Assembly: GCA_027576995.1 (NCBI GenBank)
Contig: JANBQC010000035.1
Coordinates: forward strand, 1 to 64,000
DNA from: Dimargaris cristalligena
Lineage: Eukaryota; Kickxellomycota; Dimargaritomycetes; Dimargaritales; Dimargaritaceae
DNA: 64,000 nucleotides
Reading direction: 5' to 3'
How positions within the stretch are numbered: position 1 is the stretch's first letter; the number at the start of each line of letters is the position of its first letter. Under the pieces are notes generated by a model. It was not told where the DNA came from. It saw only the letters and a list, made by a program, of their open reading frames with translations, and did not search any database. Below, one piece after another: positions 35,953-48,216 of the stretch. Position numbers and translations under genes: made by a program.

Positions 35953-37080
35953 CCACCCCTCCTTTTCTGTACCCTTCGTTGATTAGTTTCCTTCTGCACT
36001 CTCCTTTTGTCTCGAGGCCCAGAGTCTCGGCTATGTTGAACCATTTAAAATACCACCCCCGCTTTTTCAATGCTGGGTTCGAATAGCTAGGTTTCTTTGG
36101 CTAGCCATCCAGCATTGCTTTGCCCTCGCATTTGTCTATCATTTATTGTCCTTACCGGCTTTCTGCCCAGCTTATTAATATATCCGGGTTTTCTTTTACA
36201 TATCTATATATCTCCCTCCCTATATATACTAATTGGTTTCATTGCTAAATTTTTTATTCCCAAAATTCGAAATGGAAGAAGCCTGGGATTGAGTTAGATG
36301 TTGCCTTTGCTTTGGGCTATAATGCCACGATCTATAATATTTATTTGCGTACCTATAGGCCCGTCAACTAAATTCCATTAACCGAGCCTTCTTCAGCCTG
36401 GCCATTGAGGGGTTAATTGGTCAGGTGCCAATTTCCACGGTTGGGTTCAAATGTGTTTCTATTATGGCTGCTTTTTATTTGGGCGGCTATATAATGTACT
36501 CGCTAGAGGCCAAATTTTTATTAGTTATGGTTAACTAGGGGGTGTCTGAACCAGCTTCTCTGCCCAATTTCCAATATGGTGTGTTTTGCCAAGCTGCTTG
36601 GAAGTGGCCATGTTTATAGCTCTAAGTATCGCATGTTTTTCCATTGAATATCAGTTAACATGCCAAGGTGAAGCCGTTTAATGGGGCTAGAGCAAGTGCT
36701 GATGCTGTGTTTCAGTTCATAGTATAATTAGTGGGGTGGTTTTTAATCGTCCAGCGGTTGGTTGGCAATGTTACCCAAAGGAGTTCAGTCAAGGAAGGTC
36801 CTTTTAGTGTGATGCGTCTTGTCAGATTATTTTCCCTACTTCAGAGACCCACTGCGTCAGCCAATAATAGTGTCTCCTTCTTAATGCTTGGACCTCTTCT
36901 CTCCTTTCTATTCTCTTTCTATTCACGTTCGTGACAGGCAATTTTTACATGCTGCCCTCTTAGTTCCCCACTTTTCCGCCCATCTCCAGCTCTTCTCTAC
37001 TTCGGTCTCGGATGATTCCTGTGTAAGCCCTATTGATACATTGCCAGGCACCCTGCTTTCCATTCACAGATTTCTTCCAA
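35953..37080. other. Intergenic region between SEC24 and the JTB-like gene
   Basis: No supported gene. A two-part hairpin at 36069-36116 sits in the likely 3' UTR of SEC24. The stretch before 37081 is pyrimidine-rich and is probably the promoter and leader of the next gene. Confidence 0.55.
36069..36116 (+). repeat. Nested inverted repeat downstream of SEC24
   Basis: Outer arms AATGCTGG and CCAGCATT, and inner arms GCTAG and CTAGC, form a hairpin with an internal loop about 120 bases after the SEC24 stop. It could be a 3' UTR structure. Confidence 0.45.
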
Positions 37081-38056
37081 ATGGCTTCACTAGTCAGTGG
37101 CCTTCGCCGGGCCCTCCCCGTGGCCGTCATACTTCTCCTATTCGTTACCTTTACCATCCAAGACCCCTTCTCCGACCATTTATCCTTAACCCGCCGGGAC
37201 CAGGTCCTTCCCCCCTCGTTAGCAACGGTAACCACTACCCCTGGCACTGCCCCAGCCGTCAATAATCCGCCCCCCGCGTCGTCACCCCCTTTAACGCCCC
37301 CCGCCTTCCCCCTCCATGTGGATGGAGAGGCGAGCGATCCCTTGGGGTCACTGTACCAATGCGAAACCATCGGGACCTGCCAACCCTGCAGCGACGACGA
37401 AATGAACAGCCCCGGGGCGTTTCCCTACTGCGCTAATACGGGCCGCAAACAGGCCGTCAAATGCCTGTGGAAGGAAAAAGTCCCCCCTGAGAAGCAGGAC
37501 GTCACGAGCTTGCCCCGTTTTCAGCCCTGCGACCAAGTCAAATCCGTCTCGCGTTGGGCCTTTTTCCGATTTCAGGTAGGTTATGCTTTGGTTAGGCCGT
37601 AGCTATTTAACAGGCGGGTTAGTTATCTATAGCAATGCTGGCCATACCCTAAAGTAATCGAAAGGGTGAAGAGGGGAGGGGGCGTGGGGACCCGTGCTAC
37701 TTACCGGTCTTGGCGCTGGCCTAGTGGCTAGTATTCGGCTTTATTATCCATAGCCGCCCGACACCGTCTTATATAAAGACTATATATTGGATCGGGTATA
37801 TCCATGGCTAAATCCCGGTTGATTCCGGGAAAAGGGTGTCACTACTTGGATTCATTGAACCGTCACTCACCCAGCTTATAAAACCCCCCTAATCTTTGCA
37901 TGATTGGGTATCTATCCACCTTTACATTCTCCTCCCTAGTTTCTCAACGTATTTGTCGCCGTTCTGTCGTGCATGACTCTTATTTGGCGGCGGCGCGTCC
38001 TTAAGCTTAAGAAGTACCGCCGCCTTGGCCTACGTCCCCGACGTGGATCCGTGTAA
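37081..38056 (+). CDS. JTB-like membrane protein
   Basis: Exons 37081-37575 and 37940-38056 (364-nt phase-0 intron, GTAGGT donor) give 203 residues. Residues 7-26 are a hydrophobic signal or anchor segment (LPVAVILLLFVTFTI). A Pro/Thr-rich spacer is followed by a Cys-rich module: CETIGTCQPCSDDE, YCANTGRKQAVKC and FQPC, then RWAFFRFQ, which leads across the intron into a membrane segment (FLNVFVAVLSCMTLIW) and a very basic tail (RRRVLKLKKYRRLGLRPRR). This order and the cysteine spacing match the JTB (jumping translocation breakpoint) family of small type I membrane proteins, whose human member has been linked to mitochondria and cytokinesis. The fungal role is unknown. The spacer makes it longer than human JTB (146). 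Confidence 0.8.
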
Positions 38057-38893
38057 TGCGGGACCCCCCGTTAGCCACGCTAAACGATGCCTCATTTATT
38101 TTTATTAGAAAAATAGATATATATTTCAATCTAGGCCGATTCCTCCTGGACTGAATTCAGAAGAGCACCTTTCCCTACTTTAGCCATTCACCCATAATAA
38201 GTGGCCTTCACAAGGGACACGGGCCCAACCAGCCAACATTCGCCCAAGTCTCTGTATTTTTGCACCTTTTGCTATTCACCTTGGGCGATTAGGTATTTTT
38301 TACCTTTGCCTATGGCTTATTTCTGTTGTTATTAAATCTGTTTCTCCGATTATCCTATTATGTAAAATAAATTTTCCTACAAAAAATCTAAGGTCCCCCC
38401 AAAGGTCTGTTTGATACAATGGTAGATGTTCAGACGGGCGGTGTTATATTATTTATAGGGGACTAGGTAGAGGTCTATTTCCCTTTTATGTCCTGAGTCC
38501 GCCTTTAATGGACCCCGTCGTTATAAACTGATCAGTTCTGGATTTTAATAATTCATACCTCTAATTCAGATTGGATCACGAATCTGGGGTATATTTGTGA
38601 CCATAGTCACACTATAGCCGTTTTCAGAGAGGCTTAAATGCAAAAAACGACCTTTCTCTTTTTCATGGATAAACATGCATCTGGCGCTTACGTAGTTGGG
38701 CTAAAATAAATTGGCACCAAACCCTTCAAATAGTAACAATAAGTCATTCATTGAGTTGCAATACCATAATGTTAAACTGCAAAGACGTAAACGTTTCAAA
38801 AACGAAAGTGCAAACCAAATTTAGCTATAATTAAAGAAATAAGTCTCATCTCATTCAATCAGCACAAAAGTAGTCTCATATAACAATCATATA
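38057..38893. other. AT-rich convergent intergenic region
   Basis: 3' flanks of the JTB-like and Bye1-like genes. Very AT-rich with several AATAAA-like signals. No gene or structured element was seen. Confidence 0.6.
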
Positions 38894-41800
38894 TCACCAC
38901 CCCGCGTTCTCGGAAGGGGTGGGTTTTTTGTTCCACGATGCTAATATAGAGTTGGAGTCGACGGGGTGTTCATCATCCGACGGCAAACTTTCATTATGCG
39001 AATCCGCCTTGTCCGCCGAAGCATTAGTAGTGTTAGCGGCAGGTGGCGGCGGGTAGGTATCCCCCCGTTCCCCAGTAGTAGTGTCCCACCAGCCGGTGCC
39101 CGTAAATTTACCGGTACCGTCATTACCCGTGGCTTCATCCGAATGACCGTATTCGATGTTAACCACATTGGATAGGTCAAAATCTTCCCGGCAGTCTTGC
39201 ACCGAATCAAACAGCACGTTATCGCCCGATTTGTCGGTCGCGTAGGACCGGTCCCAGGTCCAATAGAGTTTGGTTCCGTCCGGGTAGCGCTTTTTACCGG
39301 ATGCACTCGTTCTCAAACGAGGGACTTGTTCCGGCGAATGATAGGGAGGAGGGGGTAGTGGTGCTGGTGCTGGTGCTGGTGAAGATGGACGAGTACGTAT
39401 CGGTGACCTTGGCTGAGGAGGGGATTGTGGAGGTGGGGGCGGCGGCGGTGACGGGAATTGTGGAGGTGGGGGCGGCGGCGGTGACGGGGATTGTGGAGGT
39501 GGGGGTGGTGAAGTCAACAGGTGTTGCCGGGGTCGTTGAGGCAGCAGGTCGGGAATACCGCGCGAGAATTCGGACACATTTAGCTGAACATCCAGGGATT
39601 TGGGTGGGATGTCAAGACCAGTTTGGGACTGTTGAGGGGTCACCAGGTCCGGTTTCCTGGGGTTTCCATTGGGGGTGGACTGGTCACTACTTGGGGTGAG
39701 GGATAGACCAAGGCCATGGTCACTAGAGCGACTACAACCGGCCATTTCAGTGGGTGGCATCGGCGGCGCCGCGACAGCCAGGGGGGTGGGTTCCAATGGC
39801 AGGGTGGTAACTATGGGCACGGGTGGATGGTTAGTGACGCCAGTATCCGCCTGGGACCTCACCACTACCCCTTGGTTTGAACTCGAGCTTAGGTCAGGGG
39901 ATACCGACCATCGACTGGCGGTCGTAGTCTCTGGAGCAGCCGCATGCAAAGAGTAGGGCGGACTCTGCAAGGACGTTCCCAGTGACAGGGGCGACATGGA
40001 CGATAACTTTTCGCCTTGCAGGGAGGTGCAATGGGCCGATCGTCGGGGATCCCGGCGGGCATCCGAATACGTGGTGACGGCCGGTATCGACCCATGGGAC
40101 AGTAGTGCACCATCGCCCCCTCCCAACGGGGCGGGCGCCACCAAGGCCCCCGGATTCAGGGTCAGAGCGGCCTGGAAAAGCCGCAGAATAGTATCCATCG
40201 GGGGGTCCGGCGAGTAAATGACGGCATTAAAGATTTGGGGGTTGCCCATGATGGTTTGTCCCAATGACCGGATGGTCGGGGGTTGGTCGGGGTTTTGCAA
40301 GGCCATGAGCAGCTCCATATTTCGGATCACCAGGGTCGAGTCCCTTTGCTCCGAGGCGGGGGGCGGTTGGATAGCATTGGTAACCGCTTGGTCTAAACCA
40401 GGCACCCCGAAAGTTGAAGCCGGTTGGTTGGAAAGCGAATGAGGGAACGCTAAACCAGCGATCTGCTGAAGCTGGCGCATGGGGTCGACCGCTATGGAAG
40501 TGGAGCTAGGTGGTGGGGGCACCACCACCCCCCGAAGCTGCTGCGGTTCCCCGTAGACCATTTCGGGGGAGCGGGCGAGCGTTAGGATACCATATAGTCG
40601 CCCAATAACGCCCGATGCCGGCGGGGCGGGAGGTAAAGTGGGTACGCGAAACCATTTGAGGATCTCGGGCATGGTTTCCCCGAACCGCAAGGCGAAGCAG
40701 TGTAAGGAAAGGAGACCCCGGGGGGGCGACGAGACGACCCCCATAATTTTCTTTTCAGCTAGGTAGAATATGAAGTCGTTATAGGCATCGACTGGGAGGG
40801 GCTCCGTCCCGGTCGGGTTTGGGGGTGCCTTCTTCGAAGTGGGATTGTGAGTACTTTCGCCATTACCGCTACCGCTACCATCGCTGCTAGACGTGCGTCG
40901 CCGTGATTTGTTAGGGGCGAAATTGAATCGCACCAACAGGAAAATTAGGCAGTCTTTCTTGATGGCATATTGGAGGTTACTAGCCTCCCAGCCGAGTTCC
41001 GCCTTTTTATCCACAATGACCTTATGGAGGAGGTAGCGGTTCAGGTCCACCAAAGGTAGCCGCTCTCGAAAGGAGTTGTAGATTAACTCGGCTCTAACGG
41101 CCGCTTCGCCGCGCTCGTTGATACCAAAGTGACCGTTCCAGGGGATATAGTTAAGTCGGGGTGAGGGCTTGGGGTTGGCCGACAAGGGGGTTCGGCTGCT
41201 CTTGGGTAAGGCGGAATGAGTGCCACTGGGATAAGGTTGAGGAGGAGTCGACCGATGGGTGGTCCGGGGATTGGGGGCTGAGTGGGGAGGTAGGTTCACC
41301 GGGTGCACCGCGGGAGAAGGGGTGGTACTTAATTGACCCGCCGCCGGTAGATAGGTAGGGGACGAATCTGGACCGGTGGGGGGACTGGTGAATTGCCCTA
41401 AAAAGAAGTTATCCTCGTCGTCCCGGTGGGTGCGGGGTTTCTTGCCACTGGATGTCGGATAGGGAGTGCTTTTAGCCGACCGCTTGGCAGACATGGGTTC
41501 CGATGGAGTTCGCCGCGCCACTGGGGAGGAGGGCAGGGGTGGTGGTGGGGTAGCCGAGGCGGGTTTGGACGAGGGTTGCTGGGTCGAGGGGGGTGCACGC
41601 GACTTGATGAATTGGTCGTAGCTGTTGACCCAGACGGGAACGTGGTTCACGAGAGCGCTGGTTCGGCCCGTGGGGGAAAACGCGGCCGGGACGGACCCGG
41701 GGTTGATGGGCGGACTGGAGAAGGCACTCTGGGCCCGATCGATTTCCACAATTCCCTTGTGGGTCTTTTTAGCCACGGCCCCCCGCACCGACGGGTCAAC

Positions 41801-43415
41801 GATACACCGCCGCAGGGAGTCCTGTTGTTCCCGGGCGCGGACCTGGCGGACGCGCTCATTCGCCAGATCCTCCAAGGGGACCTGGGCCAGGTATTTCATG
41901 GAGATGCGCCCGGCGAAAAAACGCTGGCGGAACTCGGAATACTCGGGTCGCTTGAATATCAAGACCAGGTCGTAGCAGCGTTTCCCGTAGGTCTGGGTCC
42001 AACCCAGCTCCCCGGGGTTACGGTCCGACGGCTGGGCATACGTCCGGAAAACGGCCTCCTCCAGATCCCGGGCCAGCTCTTCGAGCCGGGCTACGGTAAT
42101 GCTGGAGTCATCCTCAAGGAGTTGGGAGGCATCGACAATCTTACTTAGGATGGTTTTGCGGGACTGGTCCCGCCGGGCATCGCGGTGGAGCGGGCTGCTG
42201 GCCCCATACGAACCCGCATATCTTCGGTTGAGAGGCGATGCGGGTGTGCGGGGGCTGTGACTCACATTGTAGCTCGGCGTCCGGCGAACCCGGCCTTTCG
42301 GGACTAAGCGGCGGTCGCTGTCGGAGTCGGAATCTTCGCAATAAGCCCCAGCCGATATCGGGTAGCTGGCATTCCAGCGAGGCGTAGGAGATTTTGACTG
42401 GAAATGGAGGGAATGCGGTACCATATGGTAAAAATAATCGCAATGGTATTAGTAAAGGTCCAGAGAATAGGGAATTGACAGGTAAATACCATGCGCATCA
42501 GTGGGTAAATAGACAGAATACCTAACTATATACATAGATAATGAACTGTCCGGTTAAAAGGCGTGACTTACAGAATTGCTAGCTGTAAGGGGTTATAATT
42601 GATCGACGGAGGCGGGCAGGTTATAACATCCGATCGGGCCATAACGGAATAGGCATGGGAAAATAATAGTATAGCATAGACGGAGCGTAAAGGATGGTAT
42701 TAATAGAAATGTGGATATGTTATACCGCCCCCGCCAAGGTGTGGCCAGTAGGCCATTCAGGGCCCTAAAGAAAACGATGAATAATCAACCCTTGCCACTT
42801 ACAATGTCGGGTCCATTTGACGGCACACTGCTGACAGATATAGTTGCGGCATATTTTAGCAAAAGTTCCACTCATGCCGATACAGCTCAAATGAAACCAG
42901 TCCAAGCAAGCGTCGCACTCAATCATGAGCCGACCGTCGCTGGATCGATTGCAAGTGCAGTACCGCTGGCTACGGGAATGATCGGAGGGGGGCCCGAGAC
43001 TTTTGTAGCTCCGCTCCAGCGGGTCGTCCTGCTCGGCCCCGGGTACCGGCTGCATCAGCCTGAGGGTCGAGTTGGTGACCTTGACGGGGGGGAGGGGCTG
43101 TGGGTCTACCAAAACGTATTCGAGGGAGTTTATGGAAGGTAGAATAGGCTCCGGGGGGGCAGCCTTCTGCTTTTTGGGTTTCGGCTTCGGCTTGTTCATT
43201 GCGGGAGCTTTAGTCTTGGGCTTAGCAGTGGGGGTGGTAGTAGTACTCGGCATGGCGGCTTCAGTTTCAGTCTTGAAGGGCAGGGCAGTAGAGGAAACGG
43301 AATCAGCAGCAGCTGTAGGTTGAGGGGTTGGCCGATCGGGGCCCGTACGGCTCGGCAGAGGCTGGGAGGGCTGTTTCACATGAACCGCGAAGAAGCGGGA
43401 AAGGTCGCCAGACAT
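38894..43415 (-). CDS. BYE1: Bye1/PHF3-type protein: PHD, TFIIS central domain and SPOC
   Basis: Exon 1 is 43415-42803, an 11-nt microexon is 42582-42572 and exon 3 is 42397-38894, giving 1375 residues. The PHD finger (about 151-196) shows YCTC, IECDACLDWFHLSC and YICQQC. The TFIIS-M-like domain (about 290-415) contains FRTYAQPSDRNPGELGW and FFAGRISMKYLAQVPLEDLA. The SPOC-type domain (about 624-815) contains FIFYLAEKKIMGVVSSPPRG and ILKWFRVP. This order is that of yeast Bye1 and animal PHF3/DIDO, which bind RNA polymerase II; the Bye1 PHD reads H3K4me3. Exon 1 ends in phase 1 and exon 3 opens in phase 0, so only the 11-nt exon, with a GTAAGT donor and a CCCTTACAG acceptor, joins them. The tail holds polyproline repeats and an unrecognised segment near KLYWTWDRSYA. 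Confidence 0.88.
39424..39510 (-). repeat. 33-bp coding tandem repeat (polyproline)
   Basis: Units start at 39424, 39457 and 39490 with exactly 33-bp spacing, the third incomplete. In the Bye1-like protein they encode an 11-residue unit of the form (S/F)PSPPPPPPPQ. The length is likely to vary between strains. Confidence 0.85.
42572..42582 (-). other. BYE1: 11-nt microexon of the Bye1-like gene
   Basis: The exon CTAGCAATTCT lies between an upstream intron ending CCCTTACAG and a downstream intron beginning GTAAGT. With the one base carried over from exon 1 it makes exactly four codons (Ser-Ser-Asn-Ser). Without it, the PHD exon and the TFIIS-M/SPOC exon are out of frame. Confidence 0.7.
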
Positions 43416-44721
43416 TCGGAAGGAATAGTATATGTACAGGGGAATGGAGAAAGGGGGTGGTGGTGGTGAGTAGAGGGGAATGCAGCAGTCTAGCTAGTGG
43501 CGGTCGCAAGGTGCGCTTGCTGCAATAGAACCCACACAATGACCAAGGTGGCTAACGCCAATGCGAGTAAGTTGGAGTATCCTAAAGGTGTGAGAATAAG
43601 GGGTGAACAATGGGGCAAAGAGTTCCTCAAAAAAACAACTATTTATAAGGGCATGTGTATAAAAAGCAGAGGGAATGAATTCAAAGTTCACCCTGTGGTC
43701 AAAAAAAAAAAGGGGCGCGAAAGATAAGAGCGCTAAACAAATAGGGAGAATTAAATAGACCCCTAACAATAGTGGGCGCCCCACCCACCATGATACATTA
43801 CTATTGCATATGGGTCGGATACACTTGGCTGGCTAAGCGACGTGACTTACTACTGTACCGCACAGCCGGCTTGGGGACTCGTTAATGGCCAAATACCCTG
43901 TGCAAAAGGGATTATCCGGGGATTCAAGGAAAAGGGTGCGAATACTAGAATGGCACTGCGTGCCCCCCGTAAAAATTAGACGGGTAGCCAGGAACAGAAG
44001 CACATGGACTGGATATAAAAGAGAAAGACCCCGAAGCCAAGACTACAAAGATGTAGGTCGAATAGGGCTAATACAAGAAGGGAAAAAGGGAAGGAGGGGC
44101 GGTTCTTGGTCCAGGTACGGGAGGGAGGGTTTGGTGGCGGATTTATATCCACACTTAGCGTATCAGGCCGGGCTGGTCTGACGAGCATGGATGGCATCGT
44201 CCCCGTTGCATTAAAAAGTGACTAAACGGCGGTGTCTTCGAAGCGTCAGTGAAATAGCGTAAACGGCTGCCGCATGCACCTTCCTCTCATTGAATGAGAC
44301 TGGGTAAACTCCATGCAGTGGCTATGAATCAGGCCATGCAAAAACCCATAGTAAAGAGCTTTTTAAAGAGCCCGCGCCTCTAGCGAGGTCTATATGGGGG
44401 AGTATTGGCGATATTACATAAAGCTTCTCCACCTCCCCTCCAAAGGCTCCGTGTCGCAGACCCACAAACCCGCGCCCGGCTACTCTGCGACAACACCTCC
44501 CCTCGACAATTAATGCTGCAGCGTAACCAGTTGGTAGTCCTCTTCAAATTTAACGAACGCGGGGTTAAGCACGAACGTATCCACCCACACTAGTCTCTTG
44601 CCGATGCACTGAATCAGCGCTGGCATCGAAGTGCTTGCACCACTGAACAAGCGACTTGGTTCAACAGCTGCTTTTGGAACCACAGAACACACCACATCCC
44701 TACCTACTTAGCCGGCTGCTA

Positions 44722-46619
44722 TGCTATATACACCAGCCGGTTGGTGCTTTGCCAATCTACGCGTCCTCCAGGCGCTCCCCATCTTCTATACCCCGGACTC
44801 TCGCTAAATTTAATTTAATTTAATTTAAGTTCATTTACATTTAAATAGCAGTTAGGGCGGTTCTTTCCCATACGTCAATCCATCTTGGGAGGCTCTCCTG
44901 TACGCGACCTTCGCCATCTCAAGATCTTTCGAATCAAAATCGATTAAGCCACTACTTAGTTTACATTGGCACCATTCGATCCCAATACGAATCTCATGGA
45001 TCGATTAGCGTTTTTGTTTCATTTGTACCTTGACTTTTCTTTTTATTTGTGGGGGGACATGGTGTAAGGTTTTCGGACCCACCACTCTTTGATTTATAGC
45101 CATGTATAATGAATGGCCCTTGGTCTAGACGGGACCTTCTCTATTAAGGAAAGTAAGTAGGTTACAGTGCGTTGGGAGTTGGTACAAAGGCCATGGTCGC
45201 CAGTATCCACCAGGTGTGCTGCAATCCTTGAGGCATGTGGAGGTGCGGCATCACTGACCGGAATAATGGCTGGGGTCAATGGGAAAAAAAGGCACGTTTG
45301 GCAGCAGGGGTAATAAGCCATACGGTACCCCCTTTTTTTGATTAGGACATATTATCCGCAACGGTCTTTGAGTAGTTCAAGCCCGTTAAACTTGAGCAAG
45401 GAACGCTGCAAGCGTGGACTTGCGAAAAACCCAATATTCGGGAACTAAATGGAGAAGAGGGTAGTGTGGGCCAGTCAACCATCAGCGTTCCTCCCCCCCA
45501 TTATTTCCTGGCATTTTCTACCTATTATCGTCCAACTTGCGGAGTCCAAAATCATGTTGGCCAAATAAAAGGGAAACCCTGCAATTGCAGTGCAAATATA
45601 AATGGTGGGAGTAGCCAAGGCAGGATTTGCCGTGCTGACGTAAAACTGATTAGGCAATACCGACTTCGTAATGGTCGGCTACTATGAGCGATAATCGATA
45701 TTCTCGATTGTTTATAAGCCGATCCCAGGGCCATTGATGTACACTGCCGCCACCCTATAGAAAAAAACGACCACGGTCAATAATACAGCGATCAGAATGG
45801 TCAATTTTCGTACTAGTCCAAAGGCTCCACCGGCATTCGCGAGGGGTTTGTTTATGCCAGAATCTTATCTGGCGACCCACACAGCAACGTCAGCGACCAA
45901 GTGAAACAGCGGCTTGGCAATGGAGGGAGAGATGGTGGAAGAGGGGTAATAGATTATACGACGGACCTCCAATGTTTCTTTTGTATGTATGGTCCCCCAC
46001 CCTGCCTTGCCGATGATGAATTGTATACCGGCGATGCGCGTAATATATTCAAATCATCTCCGTTACCTCTCAAGGTAAATTTGAATTTGGCGGCTGTTGG
46101 TGAGAGCCGCTGGTGAGTCGCGTGGTAAAAAAGTTGGAATCAGTGGGCCATTGCTTGGCCACATTTCCCTTGGCACCGCACCAACCCTTCCCTCGGACAA
46201 AGGGGGAGAGTATGTATTCGGAGTCAACATACCCGAGCAAGACAAGGTCTGGGAGAGGTTCCCCCGATAGCGACGATATCCCATTTTTATTTAACCAACT
46301 AGGAGGCCATTTAAAGGAAGCTTCGGTTAGAAAAGCCCCCCTACCCACCAATACCCGTACATCCCGGAATATGGTCAGCTGGTGCAGCGAAGTTTCAACC
46401 AATGCCTTGGCTTACACTTTTAAAGGATATTATGCCGCTATTCCCAATTCCCCCACTCCTTTTTCCGCCCTATCCCGAGGAGTGCGTGCATCATTTACCA
46501 AAGGCCCTGCTGCTGCTGGGGACAGAGGAGGGGGGGATCCATCATAACACACACTAACTTTTAATTTATACGGCGCGTCAGCAGTGTCACCTGACTAAGC
46601 ATAACCGGCTGGTATAGCA
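44722..46619. mobile_element. Possible decayed element with terminal inverted repeats
   Basis: The left end reads TGCTATATACACCAGCCGGTT. The right end, AACCGGCTGGTATAGCA, is its reverse complement except for a 4-base gap. The 1.9-kb interior has no recognisable transposase, only short frames. No target duplication could be defined, so this rests on the inverted repeat alone. Confidence 0.25.
44806..44829. repeat. (TAATT)n microsatellite
   Basis: Four to five pentanucleotide units in non-coding DNA. Confidence 0.8.
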
Positions 46620-46737
46620 AAATAGGAGGTATTCCACCAGTGTGTTTGCTGGGGTTCACCACTCTCGCCGCCAGGGCGCCGCTTGCCTAAGGGGCAAAAG
46701 GGAGAGAGGTCCGCCTTTTCCGAAAAAGAATAGTAAA

Positions 46738-46759
46738 ATAATAATAATAATAATACTAC
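46738..46759. repeat. (AAT)n microsatellite
   Basis: About seven AAT units in non-coding DNA. Confidence 0.8.
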
Positions 46760-48216
46760 GACAAATAGCAACCCAAGTGCAGAGAAGTATAGTCGTAATG
46801 TCGGCAGTTCAAGAGGGGGACATCCTCTCTATAAGCCTATAGTATCCATCAATTAGATTATTTTGAAGAGAGCCAAGGTCCACGGAATGTGGGCGAGTTC
46901 CCTTGTCATCCATTTACTCGGCCTCTTCCCCTGGCCCAGCCCACCCAACGTGCCAATCCTTTGGTAAAAGCAATGACGTGTGAGACACTGGCACAGCGGC
47001 TTGTAGGCCTTCCATTGGCTCTACGGCGCCCCATACTCTTTCTCCGCCATTTCTTCCTTTAACAACAAGATACACACGTACCTCTTTCTTCTTGTGGTCC
47101 ACGTTATCTATTCTCCTTCCTAGCAGGCAATGCGCACCACAACCAACTATAGTTTGTACAGTTAGTTGTATGAGTAGGTGGAGTAGGTAGGGCGAAGTGA
47201 CCTGGCTAGATGGAACAAGCTGCCCGCCTCGTCTCCCCTTCATACCCATAAAATAAGAGGGAGGGGAAGTATAACCCATAAAAGGGGGAAAGGATAAATG
47301 TAAAAGCAGGGAGGGAACAACAGTCGCATACTGCCAATACAAAGGAAGTAAGTATCTCTCGTTTGTAAATCAAAGGTGAGAGAGAGTGGTTCACGCAAGT
47401 CAATGTGGGGCGGGTAGGAGAGAGGGGTGGATATAAAAGGCTGTCCCTATCGTCCGCCTAACTGCGCCCTACTAGTCCAATAGAGTTGTGTTGGCTCATC
47501 AAGGCTTCCATTTCTACATCTCTTTGCCTAATTAATCTACCTTATTTCTCCTCTATTATTATGTCTAGTGAATCGACTTCTGTTCTGCTCTTTTCTCACT
47601 TCTATTTTGGTATTTCAGAAATCATTCGTTCCTCTAGTTTGGACCCTCCTCAACTTCTTGTCATCCTTGGAATCTATTGTATCCCCCCTCTTATCTAAGG
47701 AAAGGAAAGACACCGTGCATCTGCTACTTCCACTCTTTCAACAAGGCCAAGGAGTATCCCTCCGAGACTGTTCCGTACCACCCCATATTACACAAGTGCT
47801 AGTAACATTCGTCTCTATTATTAGTCCATCACTACTACTTATTACCCTTGATTGACCGATTGGTACGTCATTGGTATGATATATGTGGCCCTACTTTGGC
47901 GCTAGCTTTTAGAGGATACCTCTCCTACCTAATATTATCGCTCCTCTCCTCAATCAGTCAGCGACTCTATTTATAACCTACTCTATTCCGTGCCGCGTCT
48001 ATTCCCGTCAAGACCAAATTTAACTACGGTTACCTCGTTTTAGCTTCAGTGCTATTTTATTTTTGGGTTATCCGATTTTCGTATGTCCCTACATACCCCT
48101 GGGGGCACTGCCATTTCCCAACCTTTTATTTACCGTTGCATTCACCTCTGTACCAGTCCTCACCGATACCGACCCGAGACTTAATATACACCCCCCCCAC
48201 ACACTCTCCCCCCTCC

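Larger units (their letters stand above)
43416..48216. other. Gene-poor region, possible degenerate mobile element
   Basis: No confident gene in 4.8 kb. A 111-codon frame from the ATG at 46212 to 46547 has mixed codon use and no known motif. It lies inside a pair of inverted repeats (44722-44742 and 46603-46619). Simple repeats include (TAATT)n at 44806-44829 and (AAT)n at 46738-46759. From about 47.4 kb the sequence turns pyrimidine-rich and is likely the promoter and leader of the PH-domain gene. Confidence 0.5.

Noticed and set aside
42398..42424. ATG at 42424 as the start of a separate TFIIS-M/SPOC gene
   Set aside because: The segment reads TTCCCTCCATTTCCAG, a good 3' splice site, and the PHD exon upstream is the expected N-terminal part of the same family.
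46212..46547. 111-codon ATG frame
   Set aside because: Codon use is mixed and no motif is visible. It is kept only as part of the possible decayed element, not as a gene.
48049..48216. Upstream extension of the PH-domain protein frame
   Set aside because: It has no ATG before 48217 and looks like a pyrimidine-rich leader.
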